From positions 22,141,227-22,205,226 of the forward strand of contig OW028576.1 in assembly GCA_932294295.1 (NCBI GenBank): 64,000 nucleotides of DNA, given 5' to 3'. Made by a program: the position numbers and the translations under genes. Source of the stretch: Alitta virens (taxonomy: Eukaryota; Annelida; Polychaeta; Phyllodocida; Nereididae). This document shows positions 23,706-34,015 of this stretch, piece after piece. The stretch's first letter is position 1. Every line of letters starts with the position of its first letter. Under the pieces are notes generated by a model. That model made no database searches and was not told the DNA's origin. It worked only from the letters and a program-made list of their open reading frames with translations.

Positions 23706-24334
23706 TCAGTGGCTGAGCTCGGTGAGTATTTAGATTTTTCATCTATGGTATGCCAATCAGGTCATTGGCAAAGTCAGAATTCCAGGCATGCAAATACAGC
23801 AACGAACAAGACCACTTCCCTAACAAGACGTACAGTGGCTGCAAAATTACACTCAAGATACGTTGGCCATGTTTCGCCAAAACATAGGCATAAAAGACAA
23901 ATTCTTGCTCATTTCATGCCGGCTAGAAACTTTTTTCCACCACTGCATAACATATATAACACATTTAGAAGGACAACAAATTACACACAGACAGTTGTTG
24001 TGATGATTGACTGACAAAACACATCGAAATTTGGAGTCTTAAAAAGACATACCTTATTCAGTGCAGCGCTTTGATGTGGGAAGTGGTCCAGTTCAATTTA
24101 GCTGGCATTGATTAGAGCAAAGATATTTGTTATAAATTGAGCCCAGGTCCCAGGATATTTGCTGTTATTATTGCAACAAGAAACGGACAGGGATACAAGC
24201 TAATCTGGAAAGTTGAAGGACAAAATAATGATGTGTACACGACATGCAATGTGGCAAGTACTCATGAACATTGCAGGAGGAGCGGTAATAACATTGTGCA
24301 TGAAGACTCAGAATTAAGCTCAATACAATGTGTG
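23706..24334. other. Gene-free stretch
   Basis: The 107-codon frame at 23691-24014 begins inside repeat R3 and has no recognisable features. Nothing else is supported. Confidence 0.35.
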
Positions 24335-24424
24335 TAAAGCCCCTTGCACACTTAGCCAGTTTTGCTGTAGTGAACCCATAATGTTACATAACGGTTATGC
24401 AACAGCTTTTTTCGCCGGGTTGGC

Positions 24425-24640
24425 AACGGATTGTGGCGGCAAAAAGGGTTCTACGGGTGACTTGGCGGGTTCTACGGGTAACCCGCCGGCTTCCACGGGT
24501 GACTCGCTGGGTTACGGCCACTTAGTGAACAAATTCCAGGGGTGACTCGACGGCTTCCATGGGTGACTCGCTGGGTTCTACGAGTAACTCGACAGCTTCT
24601 ACGAGTAACTCGACGGCTTCTCTGGGTAACTCTAATTTTA
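24425..24640 (+). repeat. 21-bp subterminal array, element A left end
   Basis: Degenerate copies with core GGGTTCTACGGGTGACT changing inward to CGACGGCTTC and TCGACAGCTTC variants. It lies between the TIR and the transposase promoter. Confidence 0.7.
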
Positions 24641-24730
24641 AAATATAACGACGGGAAAGCCAGCGGGTTTAAAGTAGTAGCTGTCGGGTACCCGTACAAC
24701 ATGTCGAGTGTCTCCTGGAATTTACCAAAA

Positions 24731-24740
24731 TATATAAATA
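24731..24740 (+). promoter_or_regulatory. TATA box of element A transposase
   Basis: TATATAAATA followed by GGGGCTGCATCTCTTGCTC lies about 60 bp before the start codon. The same TATA and downstream block occur upstream of the B and C transposase genes. Confidence 0.7.
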
Positions 24741-24797
24741 GGGGCTGCATCTCTTGCTCTTGATCATTCTGTCTCCAGCTGCAGAAGAGGAAAGACC

Positions 24798-26118
24798 ATG
24801 TACATGCATCAACAAGAACGAAATAGAGCCTTGCTACTAGTAGCTGCTCAGGCCAATTATACATTTAATTTACATCTTGCTTGTGTGATAACAGCTGAGG
24901 AGGAGGAGAGGAAGGGAGAAGAAGAAAGAAAACTGGCAGCCATGAGGAGGAGGAGGAGGAAGAGGAGGCTTTGGGTGAGACCCTGGCTGTTGAGAAGACC
25001 TCAGGTGGGATATTATGAGTGTCTACTGAATGAATTGCTCGTCAAGGATCCCCAAAGTTACACCAACATTATGAGAATGGAACCAGCCATGTTCCAAGAG
25101 GTCCTTGGCAAAATTGGTCCTAGGATTACCAAAGAAGACACCTTCTGCAGGAAAGCTTTGGAGCCAGGACTCAGACTTGCCATCACCCTCCGCTATTTGG
25201 CAACTGGAGACAGCTACAAGTCCCTCATGTATGGCTTTAGAGTGGCCCACAACACCATCAGCTTGATAATTCGAGAAGTCTGTGAAGCCATAATTGCAGA
25301 GTATTCCGATGATCTCCTGGCCTGCCCCACAACTCCAGAAGAGTGGAGACCAGTCGCTGAACTATTTTTTTCGAGATGGAACTTTCCTCATTGTGTTGGA
25401 GCCATTGATGGAAAGCATGTGGCCATCAGATGTCCTCCCAAATGTGGTTCCGTGTACTACAACTAGGGATACCACTCCATTGTACTCATGGCTCTTGTGG
25501 ATACTGACTACAAGTTCCTCTAGGTAGACTGTGGAGCTAACGGAGCTGGATCAGACGGAGGAGTTTTTAGCACGACAGTCCTGAGGGAAGCACTTGAAGA
25601 AGGGACCCTTGGGTTACCTCCACCTGAACTAATTCTTCCTGGTGGCAGACGTCTTCCCTACTTCATTGTCGGAAATGATGCCTTTCCTTTGAGAACCTGG
25701 CTGATGAAGCCACTGCTCCCCAGAAACATGACCAAGGAGCAGAGGATATACAATTACTGACTCTCCTGGGCAAGAGGAATTGTGGAAAATGCATTTGGGA
25801 TCCTTGCAGCAAGGTTCAGGTGTCTCCTGACTACCATGACACAGAAAACCAAGACAGTGGAATCCATAGTCATTGCATGCCTCCACAATCTGATGAGAAT
25901 AAGGTATCCAACTGCCCAAAACAACATGGTGGACCAGGAAGATCCAATCACACATGTAATTACCCCAGGAAATTGGAGGGCAGCTGGAGAAATTGATGAA
26001 ATGCCTCCACCCTCTAGAGGCCATTCTATGACTGATGCAGCCAAGAATCAACGGCAGTACTTGGTTGACTGTTAATTCAGAGGAAGGAAGTGTGCCATGG
26101 CAAGATGACATGGTATAA
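24798..26118 (+). pseudogene. PIF/Harbinger transposase pseudogene, element A
   Basis: It encodes a DDE_Tnp_4-type transposase that would cut and rejoin the element ends in the nucleus. The start ATG at 24798 matches B by the following MHQ-ER context. A Glu/Arg-rich helix precedes the conserved MRRRRRKRRLWVRPWLLRRP basic segment. GAIDGKHVAIRCP (first Asp), SDGGVF (second Asp) and GIVENAFGIL (Glu) are all present. Three in-frame stops interrupt it: TAG at 25464, TAG at 25521 (where B has Tyr) and TGA at 25758 (where B has Arg). Two Cys codons of the ACCCLHN motif are deleted, and a frameshift near 26072 precedes the final VPWQDDMV. Non-functional. Confidence 0.92.
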
Positions 26119-26137
26119 AGATACTACAAAACAACCC

Positions 26138-26153
26138 GGCCTTTTTCAAGGCC
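26138..26153 (+). promoter_or_regulatory. Histone-type 3' stem-loop, A transposase
   Basis: GGCCTTTTTCAAGGCC forms a 6-bp stem with a UUUC loop, starts 19 nt after the stop codon and is followed by ACCA. It meets the metazoan histone 3' stem-loop consensus (GGYYYU-loop-ARRRCC-ACCA). CCGAAAGAGCA about 12 nt downstream resembles a purine-rich histone downstream element. An AATAAA at about 26199 offers an alternative polyadenylation signal in this copy. Confidence 0.65.
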
Positions 26154-26350
26154 ACCAAATCCTCCCGAAAGAGCAGACCATGTACACTTCTTGTGTTAAT
26201 AAAAAAAAATAGTACCTGTCTGACCCACCCAAAATAAACACCATCCCAGGTGGATTTCGTCTCTCCTGAAATTTGACGTTTTTCCCGTACATTAATTACC
26301 AAAAATATATAAATCATTGTAGTAGTTGTTCAGAACTTTGTATAATTTTT

Positions 26351-26638
26351 TGGCTTCAGAAGTGCCGTAGTTATGTCTTGTTCAGAAGTGCCGTATTTTT
26401 CTTTTGCTTCAGAAGTGTCGTAGTTGCGTCTTGTTCAGAAGTACCGTATTTTTTTTTTGCTTCAGAAGTGCCGTAGTTTTTTCTTGTTCAGAAGTGCCGT
26501 ATTTTATTATTTTTTTCAGAACTGCCGTAGTTTTTCTAGTATACTGTCATGAAAATAATAAAAATAATGAAAGTACTGAACCAAAAAAAAAAGATACGGC
26601 ACTTCTGAACAAGAAAACAACTACAGCAGTTCTGAACC
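26351..26638. repeat. Foldback of TTCAGAAGTGCCGTA repeats, element A
   Basis: Five or six copies of TTCAGAAGTGCCGTA(G/T)TT in forward orientation (26351-26540) are followed, after a TATACTGTCATGAAAATAA centre, by inverted copies (26590-26638). The left arm is longer than the right. It sits between the two convergent genes. The same structure with the same centre occurs in B. Confidence 0.8.
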
Positions 26639-26994
26639 AAAACAATTATGTCTTCTTTGCTCAAAATTATTAACCCTGACACAACCACACTTAAGTTAAT
26701 AGCAATTTTGTTTGCTAAAGAAATATGAAAACTTTATTAAAGTGTGATGATGAGCAATTTACTGAAAGTGTAAAATAAAGAAATATTACAAAATAATGGA
26801 CCAATACGTATTTGTGCTCTAATCAAAAGGAAATATGAACAAGTTACTTGATGTGAAGAAATTGTTTTTGGACTAAAATATTACACTTTCTTGGACGAAG
26901 ATAGAGAAAAGTTTGGAGGGTTTTGGAACTTTTTTTTTATTGATTGTTAACACAAATATATGTACAAAGGCGTGCTCTTTTGGGAGGATTTGGT

Positions 26995-27072
26995 GGCCTT
27001 GAAAAAGGCTGGGGTTGTTTTGGGTGGCCTTGAAAAAGGCCGGGGTTGTTTTGGGTGGCCTTGAAAAAGGCC
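26995..27072 (-). promoter_or_regulatory. Three tandem histone-type stem-loops, A MADF gene
   Basis: On the minus strand, GGCCTTTTTCAAGGCC occurs at 27072-27057 and 27041-27026; a third copy with one changed base lies at 27010-26995. The period is about 31 bp and ACCCAAAACAACCCC links them. The first lies 17 nt after the stop codon. The last is followed by ACCAAATCCTCCCAAAAGAGCA, as in the other gene ends. Confidence 0.65.
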
Positions 27073-27089
27073 GGGGTTGTTTCAAGTTT

Positions 27090-28685
27090 CTACAGGTTGA
27101 GAAACTGACTCATATTCATTGATGGAGGAACCGACGGAGGAAGTGAAAAAGGTCCAGCTACTGATGAGGATGGCCAATTCTTTTCCGTACTTAATATCGA
27201 CTGGCTGTAGTGCAGCTGCTGATGAGGCCCAGGAGGAGGAGGAGGAGGGTAGTACTGCTGCTGGTGCTGCTGCTGATGCTGCTGGGGTTGCTGCTGGTGC
27301 TGATGCTGCTGGGGTTGCTGAAGCTGCTGGGGTTGCTGCTGGTGCTGATGCTGCTGAGGTTGCTGCTGCTGGATTTTTGCTCTCTGAATATTTCCTTTCA
27401 GTTGCAAAAACATTGGCTGCAGTTGGGCATGCAGCTCATCGAAGGACTCGGGATCCAAAGTCATGCATATAGCAACCAAGAAGTCACCGAGTACCCAGAT
27501 TCGTCTTTCTGTAAGATCCTTTGGAGGAGGACCAGCCATTTGCTGCATCATAGCCTGCAGCGCTCCTGAAGATGACTGGCAAAATGGACTAGCTTATCTA
27601 TCCCAGTTTGCTGCTGTTCCGATTCCTTTCTCCTTTTCTTGTAGGGGCCACCCTTGGTTTGCTCAGCAGGAGGGGCATCCATGGAGATATCTGGATCGGA
27701 ATGATCATGGATCTCAGATTCCTCCGCTGCAGTGGAGCTGTCCTCCTGTTCCTGAGTTTCTTCTTCGTTTTTGCAATGCGCTTTGCAAGCACATTGGTGC
27801 CTTGGCGACTAGGAATCCGTGTGATATGGTTTACCAGGAAACCGAAATTTGCACAAATCCATTGTCCTTCTTTGTAGGATTGCGCTTCGCAGTACCGGAT
27901 GGCCCCTGCTTCACCTGTTTTCCTGCACTGGTCCTCATAGACTCCAGCCAGGTCTTCAGTTGAAATCCATTGCAGGAAACACTGAGTTTGGCAGCCATTT
28001 CATTCAGGAGGGCCGCCAATCTTCCTGCCTGAATCCTTATATTCTTTTAGAGTCCTGTCATAAAGGATAGGATTGTCGCGATACCAGAAGGCGACATCCT
28101 GTTCGTCACTGGTTGGCAGGAACAACTTTTCCTGCTTCTTCCGAGCACCAGGTGCAGCAGACGAGCGAGCAGGGGAAGGTGCTGCAGAGCAACCAGGAGC
28201 AGGGGAAGGTGCTGCAGAGCGACCAGGAGCAGGCGAAGCAGCAGGCGCAGTAGAAGGCAAAGCAGCAGGCACAGGAGAAGGTACAGGCACAGGAGCAGGC
28301 ACAGGAGAAGGTGCAGGCACTCAAGATCGAGCACCAGCCTGACTAGGAGCACGAACACGCACAGGAGCACTTGCAGCAATGGATTCATCAGAGCTGCCAG
28401 CATCTGATTAGATCGTTGGAGGATTTTTCGTTCGTTTCTCAGCAGGCGACTTCGCAGTCCGCTTTGAAGGCGACTTGGCAGGTGCAGGCCGCTTTGAAGG
28501 TGCAGGCTTCTTCAGCTTCGCTTTCACGGGAAGAGCACTCTTCTTCAGCTTATTTCTGATCCTGAAGATCCATCCTCATCGCTGGGTTGATGAGAGGAAG
28601 ACGCCATAGAAGAAGGCGGCTTTTCTGTATCCAAATCAGTAAGTACTGCAGCAGGGATTCTGGATCTAGTCTTTTTCATAGGCAT
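27090..28685 (-). pseudogene. MADF/Myb-like Harbinger partner pseudogene, element A
   Basis: The product would be the DNA-binding partner that helps place the transposase on the element ends. It starts MPMKKTRSRIP at 28685, then shows a Ser/Asp-rich stretch, a frameshift near 28560, a KKSALPVKAKLKKPAPSK and SPSKRTAKSPAEKR basic tail, a stop near 28410, an SPAP-type linker, QEKLFLPTSDEQDVAFWYRD (MADF-like start), a frameshift near 28015, FGFLVNHITRIPSRQ, a stretch of Gln/His repeats (27240-27370), and the conserved end SMNMSQFLNL at 27090. Several frameshifts and stops make it non-functional. The MADF assignment rests on the acidic/aromatic helix pattern and not on a search. Confidence 0.8.
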
Positions 28686-28770
28686 GATGAAAAAATTTTT
28701 GGAGTGGTGTAATAATGGTCTTCACTGTTTGGTAGCAAGATGCTGAATGATCTCATAGCCACTGATCAAT

Positions 28771-28779
28771 CTTTATATA
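28771..28779 (-). promoter_or_regulatory. TATA box of element A MADF gene
   Basis: TATATAAAG on the minus strand, about 86 bp before the start codon, followed by ATTGATCAGTGGC. The same TATATAAAGATTGA block precedes the gene in B and C. Confidence 0.7.
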
Positions 28780-28869
28780 CTGCCTGGATAGTGTATCCCG
28801 CTGTAATGACATAATAAACCCAGTTCGCATTGCATCATAGCTCTAGAGCAAGCATATTGGATCAACAAC

Positions 28870-29110
28870 CTGAACAAGCCGCCGGGTTTACTATGGGTAA
28901 AATTTGGCACCGATAACTCGCCGGGTTCTACGGGTAACCCGCCGGCTTCCACGGGTAATCCGCCAGCTTTTTGGACTTTTTGGACACCCGGGAGTTTGCC
29001 ACGGATGAGCCATGCAAGCATGGCATACCCGGCTACTGGCTCCGAAACTCCCGGGTTGGCCCCGGGTCCCACGAGTGACTCGACGGGTATCGCCGGGTAT
29101 CCATGGGTAG
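28870..29110. repeat. Subterminal array and dyad, element A right end
   Basis: CGCCGGGTTCTACGGGTAAC-type units (28910-28965), then a perfect dyad GCCATGCAAGCATGGC at 29009-29024, then the CTCCGAAACTCCCGGGTTGG block. The dyad is shared with C, D and, in altered form, B, always on the partner-gene side. Confidence 0.7.
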
Positions 29111-29206
29111 CCGTCGGGTTGGAGCCGGAAGCGCATTATGTCACCGTTATGTAATACTAAGGGTTCACTTCGACAAAACCGGCTAAGTGTGAAAGGGGGG
29201 GCTTAA

Positions 29207-32200
29207 CTCTCTTATATTTTACTGAGGTGGACCACTGCTACCTACCACTAAAATATAATTTCTAGCACAGAGTAACTAAGAGGTGCCAGAGTAATTGAAC
29301 CAACCACTGACATGTTTAATCCCACAATCCTTTGCGGATGACTTGTGCAAACCAGGAAGTCTCCAAATCTGTGCAAGTATACTACAAGCTGTATCTGAAT
29401 GTACTCTGGAATGATCAAGATGTAAAAATTCTGTAAATTATACGTTTTTTAAAACACAATTCATATTTACAATTAAGAAATCATTATATAGATGCTTATG
29501 TGTCATTTAAGTTGAGGAATAATAATCAAGTTATGGCTCGGTTTGGCTTGTTATAGCTTCAGGTAGTTTTCACTAGCTCTGGATAATTTACGCGCTGATT
29601 AAACTGACAAATGTGCCATGAAATTCCCAGTCAGATTGTATTCATACGCAATGTATACTTGTTGATCAATTTGCATATCTGTCATCTCATGCTGGTAATG
29701 TAGTACTACATTGTAGTAGTAGATGTACCTATTAAACTTGACAGCTATGCTGAATGGTAATAATCAAAATAGTCAAAACACAATTTGACTGGACAGCTAC
29801 TATTGCAAAGCAATTACATACAACCACAAGCAAAGCCACATAGTCAAGAGAGCTCAATGTAAGTACAGAATAGATTCAATATGACATACATAATTCATTC
29901 TGGTAATTCCCGTATCATTTTACCACACTAGGCTTAAAGTCTTATTCAACCTATCATACAATTGGTGATGCCCAACAGATATGCACAGTACTCGTAGAGG
30001 ACTGTCCACTATATGTATCCAGCAGACATGGATGAAACCAGCTGGAGCTACCGTAGGGAATTCGTTTTTTCTTTGTTAGGTATGTAGGGCTGGTAGGTAG
30101 CTGATTTACTGTCTAAGTTGGTAGTAATTTTGACTTGTCTGAACATTTGTGCTAAACAAGATTAGACTGAAAACCCATCACACTCAAAGCTTCAAAGAGA
30201 CTAGAATAATTGCATGAATTGATAGATGACATTGAAACCAGAAATCCACAATGAAATCTCCTTTGACGCCAAAATAACAACAAATGGGGAATTGATTCAG
30301 TTAAGATTTCAGAATGAACTGCAGTGTGATGATACAAAAGCCCCAGATGCTATGGTGTGTCTGGTGATTTGAGAAATTATAGCAGTATGTCAAATATCAG
30401 TTCTATTGTAAAATTGATGACTTGAATTACTGATTAACATGAAGATCATTGACAATAAAAGGACATTTTCTTTGTTTGGTTGATCATTACCTTTTTAGTA
30501 CTGCAAATTGTGAGAGTCTTGCATAAAATGTGGGAAATTGTGCTGCTACTTCTGTGATTAAATGTTTGCGTCTGTTCTTTTATCAAATGATGACATTGTA
30601 TTTGAGGTGAATATCATCAAATACATTAGCTCATGGTAGAGAATTAGCATATTTACGCATTACTTGTGACGGAAAATAGGACAATAAGTTAACAGAAGTT
30701 TGACAGTACAAATTCACGTACATTTTACCGGATATTACTTTGTTTATTGTTAAATTATTGTCACATAACTTCAATAAAGTGTACAGCAAATCAATTTCAC
30801 GCAGCAATATACCGAATGTAAATGATACCTCAATATGAATTTAATTTATTATGCCTCTATTTCAAAGTAGAAAACCAGTTGCAGTTGTTCAAGGAGATGA
30901 AAATCGCCCACATTCATAAATGTGACAATTGTTCTGAATATGACACGAACACAATTACGCTTCGGCATTGCATGTTTCCAGTGAATAAGCAACTGAGAAT
31001 AACAACAGGTGAAATGGCAGACCCTTGGGTGACTCCACATTTGTTTGTTTTGCATTGTGCACCTCTATACTCATCTAGGAGTTTATATTACTACAGAAAT
31101 GTATTGCGCAGGAATAGACAATATAAGTTTCCACTGTCACCAACATCATGAAAACTTATATGTCTAGGGGTCATAATATTGGGACCCTGGAAAATAAACA
31201 AATTCAGAAATCCAGGGCTGACGTCAAACTGAACGAGGGGAACACTTTTTTCCCTGTGTAAAACGTCAAGATCAATTGAAGGGTTCGGCTGTGGTAGATC
31301 ATTTTATGTTTTTCAAAGTCTGAAGTAAAATGTCCATTCATACTTTCGAACCCTAGTGTTTCCTAGGATAGTGCGCAGCAGTCGTATCATATCCATGTTT
31401 CATCAGTGCTTTTCATAGCGATTTCATTAAAGCTGGGTTATCAGTCAATATGACAGTGGCCAAAATCTATTGATATCACTTCATTGTCATCTTAATACAG
31501 ATTACCTACCACCCAGAGCCTTGCTAGTTCACTATCTCTCTATAAAATTAATAAACTTCACCAGGAATTTCATTTTTCATGCCATCAAAAACTCACTAAA
31601 TTAATAAACCAAGTGATTACATCACAATACTAAAAAAAATAGGTGATGATGCCCTTTCCATTGTATTTCCAATGTTTTGGTCCTGATTTCTTTCAATCTA
31701 TCATTGTGATCAGAGTGTGTATTTCTGTTTATCCCATGACTGAGCATGTTTTTTCCCTGATATTGGTGTTTTTCCCTGGGTGATATTGATCTCAGAGGGA
31801 TGATATAAAAGGCTTGGAGGGACGAAACAGCTTTTCGAGGGATGATACGAGATTCAGCCAATCATACACAAGAACTGCAGGGACGATAAAGCTTTTTAAA
31901 TTTTTAACCAATGAGCAACCAATAAACAGGGATGATATTGATTTCCACCAATCAGAAGTAATTTCAGAGACACGACTCCAAAACTGAACTGGCCAATGAA
32001 ATGCTGTTGCTATCAGTTTGTTTTGTTCAAAACAATGACAAATTTGGGATTTCAGTGTGTCATGAGCGTCATCAGTTCAAATGGCATTTTCTACATAAAT
32101 TAGTGTAACAAAGTTTTCAGACTCATCAAATGGATAAACACTATTTTTCTTTCATTATTCTATAATTACAGAACTCTTCTGAGGGCACTAATACCTTTAA

Positions 32201-32767
32201 ATGTTGTGCAGGAGATCTCAAAAGTGCCACTTGTTGATCCACATCAAGTCACCACTCAAGTGTGACACAGGCCATTTAGGTGAACTGTGTTTGTTCCTGG
32301 GCTTGTAATAGGTCAGAAGTTGTCATATTTCTTGAAATATTTCAAAAACCAATCCACAGGGAATCCACAAACTTAAAAGCATCCAAACACTGCCATTTTA
32401 GCTCCGACTGTGGCATTTAGCTGACTGGAATAGTGACGTTTTTGTGACGTCATCAATGACTTCATAGGCTTGCAGTGCTAAATTTAGCTTCAGCTGCATT
32501 GTAGATCTGAGTTTAAAGCTCTGTATCAGTTGCTCAAGACACCCAAAACATCAGTTCTAGTTATTCAATATTTACGAAATTGCAGGGGATAAATCTTGAT
32601 GTAGTAATTGATCACACCGTGAAATATCAAGCATGAGAAAAATTCATATAAGCTTCATATAACTTGTTCAATTGGAGGAGGCATGTTGGCTACAGACTAC
32701 TGTTATGATGAGTGTATGGTCAAGTTTTTTAAATTTTAGCTATAAAAAAACAGTCATGGGATAAATA
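29207..32767. other. Gene-free stretch
   Basis: No supported coding region. It contains repeat R3 (30858-31085) and four CCAAT or CCAATCA words between about 31857 and 31995, with no associated gene start. Frames at 30152-30337 and 31622-31861 (minus) have no recognisable features. Confidence 0.4.
30858..31085 (+). repeat. Dispersed repeat R3, copy 2
   Basis: Counterpart of 23500-23705: CGCCCACATTCATAAATGTG, GGCATTGCATGTTTCCAGTG and ACTCATCTAGGAG-like words in the same order. The 109-codon plus-strand frame across it is not conserved in the other copy. Confidence 0.7.
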
Positions 32768-32908
32768 GTTATCACAGTGGCAAGAGGCTGTATCTCCCAG
32801 GTATCATCACCCTGGACCTGTATCATCCCTCGACCCTACGGGTCTCGGGATGATACAGAGTCTCGGGTGATGATACCAGGGAGATAGAGCCTCTTGCCAT
32901 GTGATAAC
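32768..32908. repeat. 141-bp near-perfect hairpin
   Basis: The left arm GTTATCACAGTGGCAAGAGG runs through ATCTCCCAGGTATCATCACCC to TGTATCATCCC. The right arm is its inverse, ending GCCTCTTGCCATGTGATAAC, with a loop of about 17 bp. Pairing is broken only by a few small bulges. It could be a foldback transposon or produce a strong RNA hairpin. No target duplication is evident. Confidence 0.85.
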
Positions 32909-32926
32909 CTGTAAGTACAACAAATC

Positions 32927-33079
32927 ATGAAGGAGCGTGAGCAGCAGTGTAAAATGTTGGATGATTGCAGGACTTCCCATACTATATCAGAATTGGCAAA
33001 TTTGAGGGATGGACTGTTTGATTCAATTCTTACTAGACATGAGACTATTGAACTTTTAAATACTCTTTGCTTACAATGA
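32927..33079 (+). CDS. Possible terminal coding fragment (50 codons)
   Basis: ATG at 32927 opens 50 codons ending TGA at 33077. The peptide is helical and charged, with LANLRDGLFDSILTRHETIE and a C-terminal NTLCLQ, and its codon composition is more protein-like than its surroundings. A stop lies shortly upstream in frame. AATAAA at 33157-33162 and a TA microsatellite follow, so this may be the last exon of a gene or the end of a retroelement. The hairpin at 32768-32908 sits directly upstream and could have displaced the rest. Family unknown. Confidence 0.3.
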   Translation: MKEREQQCKMLDDCRTSHTISELANLRDGLFDSILTRHETIELLNTLCLQ

Positions 33080-33156
33080 TTCAATTAATTTATCTGATTG
33101 TAAATTTTTAAATGCGATATAATTATATGACTCAAACTTTGTACCAATGGTGTATG

Positions 33157-33187
33157 AATAAAGATTATATATATATATATATATATT
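33157..33187 (+). terminator. AATAAA signal with TA microsatellite
   Basis: AATAAAG followed by a TA run of about 22 bp. Either a polyadenylation signal or a retroelement 3' tail; it would serve the short frame ending at 33079. Confidence 0.4.
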
Positions 33188-33487
33188 AACTTTTTGTAAT
33201 TAATGCTTGATAGATTCATTAGCTTACACATATTCAGTGTGCCTTGATCAAATCATTTGATGAAGTTTTAGAAAAAAGTAATTTTGACAGTCTGTGGAGC
33301 TTAAAGCCCCGTTCCCACATAGCCGAGTTACTCGTAGTCAGCTCGTAGTATTACGTAACACGCCTCTCGGGCCCAACTCTTACTAAACTCTGCGATTACT
33401 CCTCGCACTCGAGAGATGTTCGGCGAGAAACTCCTGTGTCTCGTAGCGAACTCGTGAGATTTGGAGCCGAGTTTGCCGAGTATCCCG

Positions 33488-33512
33488 AGTATGCCGTGCT
33501 GCACGGCACACT
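33488..33512. repeat. Partner-gene-side dyad, element B
   Basis: TGCCGTGC and GCACGGCA around a single T, extended by GAGT/ACTC. It occupies the position of the GCCATGC/GCATGGC dyad of subfamily 1, with changed but still symmetrical bases. Confidence 0.6.
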
Positions 33513-33559
33513 CGGCGGATTTTCAGGAGTTTCAAAATCTTGGTCATGTCTCGCCGAGT

Positions 33560-33790
33560 ACCAGGAGTCACTCGGCGAGTAACTCCTCTAACTCGCCGAG
33601 TAACTCCTCTAACTCGCCGAGTTACTCGCCGAGTTACTCGGCGCTAATTTCACTCGTATTACACTCGACTGGATGTTCAGGAGTGCGAGGAGTAATTCGC
33701 CGAATTGTAGGAGTAATTCGCCGAGTTGTAGGAGTAATTCGCCGAGTTGTAGGAGTAATTCGCCGAGTTGTAGGAGTGCCAGAATTCAGT
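33560..33790. repeat. 21-bp subterminal array, element B left end
   Basis: Two sets of units: ACTCGCCGAGTAACTCCTCT-type outside, and four near-identical GGAGTAATTCGCCGAGTTGT-type units (33688-33776) inside. The period equals that of subfamily 1, but the sequence differs at matching positions. Confidence 0.8.
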
Positions 33791-33925
33791 CGAGGGGGTT
33801 TAAAGTGTCACTCCGTGGGTTTAACCAGTGAATGATGTAGATCCAACGCGCTTGGACTAACTGCAAATGACGCAATGGTATCTGGGTTTGTTATGTCATC
33901 ACAGCGGGGTACGCTCTCTAGGTAG

Positions 33926-33934
33926 TATATAAAG
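33926..33934 (+). promoter_or_regulatory. TATA box of element B MADF gene
   Basis: TATATAAAG followed by ATTGACCAGTGATCAG, about 82 bp before the start codon at 34016. Confidence 0.7.
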
Positions 33935-34015
33935 ATTGACCAGTGATCAGGGGATCATTCAGCATTTTGCTAACACACATAGAAGACCAAAAGACCGCTC
34001 CAGAAATTTTTTATC

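Larger units (their letters stand above)
24338..29203. mobile_element. Harbinger element A, full-length, decayed
   Basis: A 4866-bp element with ends AGCCCCTTGCACACTTAGCC and (inverse) AGCCCCCCCTTTCACACTTA, flanked by TAA at 24335-24337 and 29204-29206. It carries a transposase pseudogene (plus) and a MADF-like pseudogene (minus) in convergent order, so it is inverted relative to B and C. The ends share the GTAGTGAACCC block with C, D and F, which defines subfamily 1. The transposase words VGAIDGKHVAIRCPP and VYYNY also agree with C against B. Confidence 0.93.

Noticed and set aside
26197..26205. Simple polyadenylation as the only 3' end signal
   Set aside because: AATAAA occurs after the A and B transposase genes but not after most of the six genes, whereas the stem-loop occurs after all of them. 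Polyadenylation is not excluded for individual copies.
27119..27569. Ala- or Leu-rich frames on the plus strand
   Set aside because: Antisense shadows of the CAG-rich Gln segment of the MADF-like gene.
31857..31995. CCAAT-box cluster as a promoter
   Set aside because: Four CCAAT words are present, but no TATA box, initiator or downstream gene start is seen.
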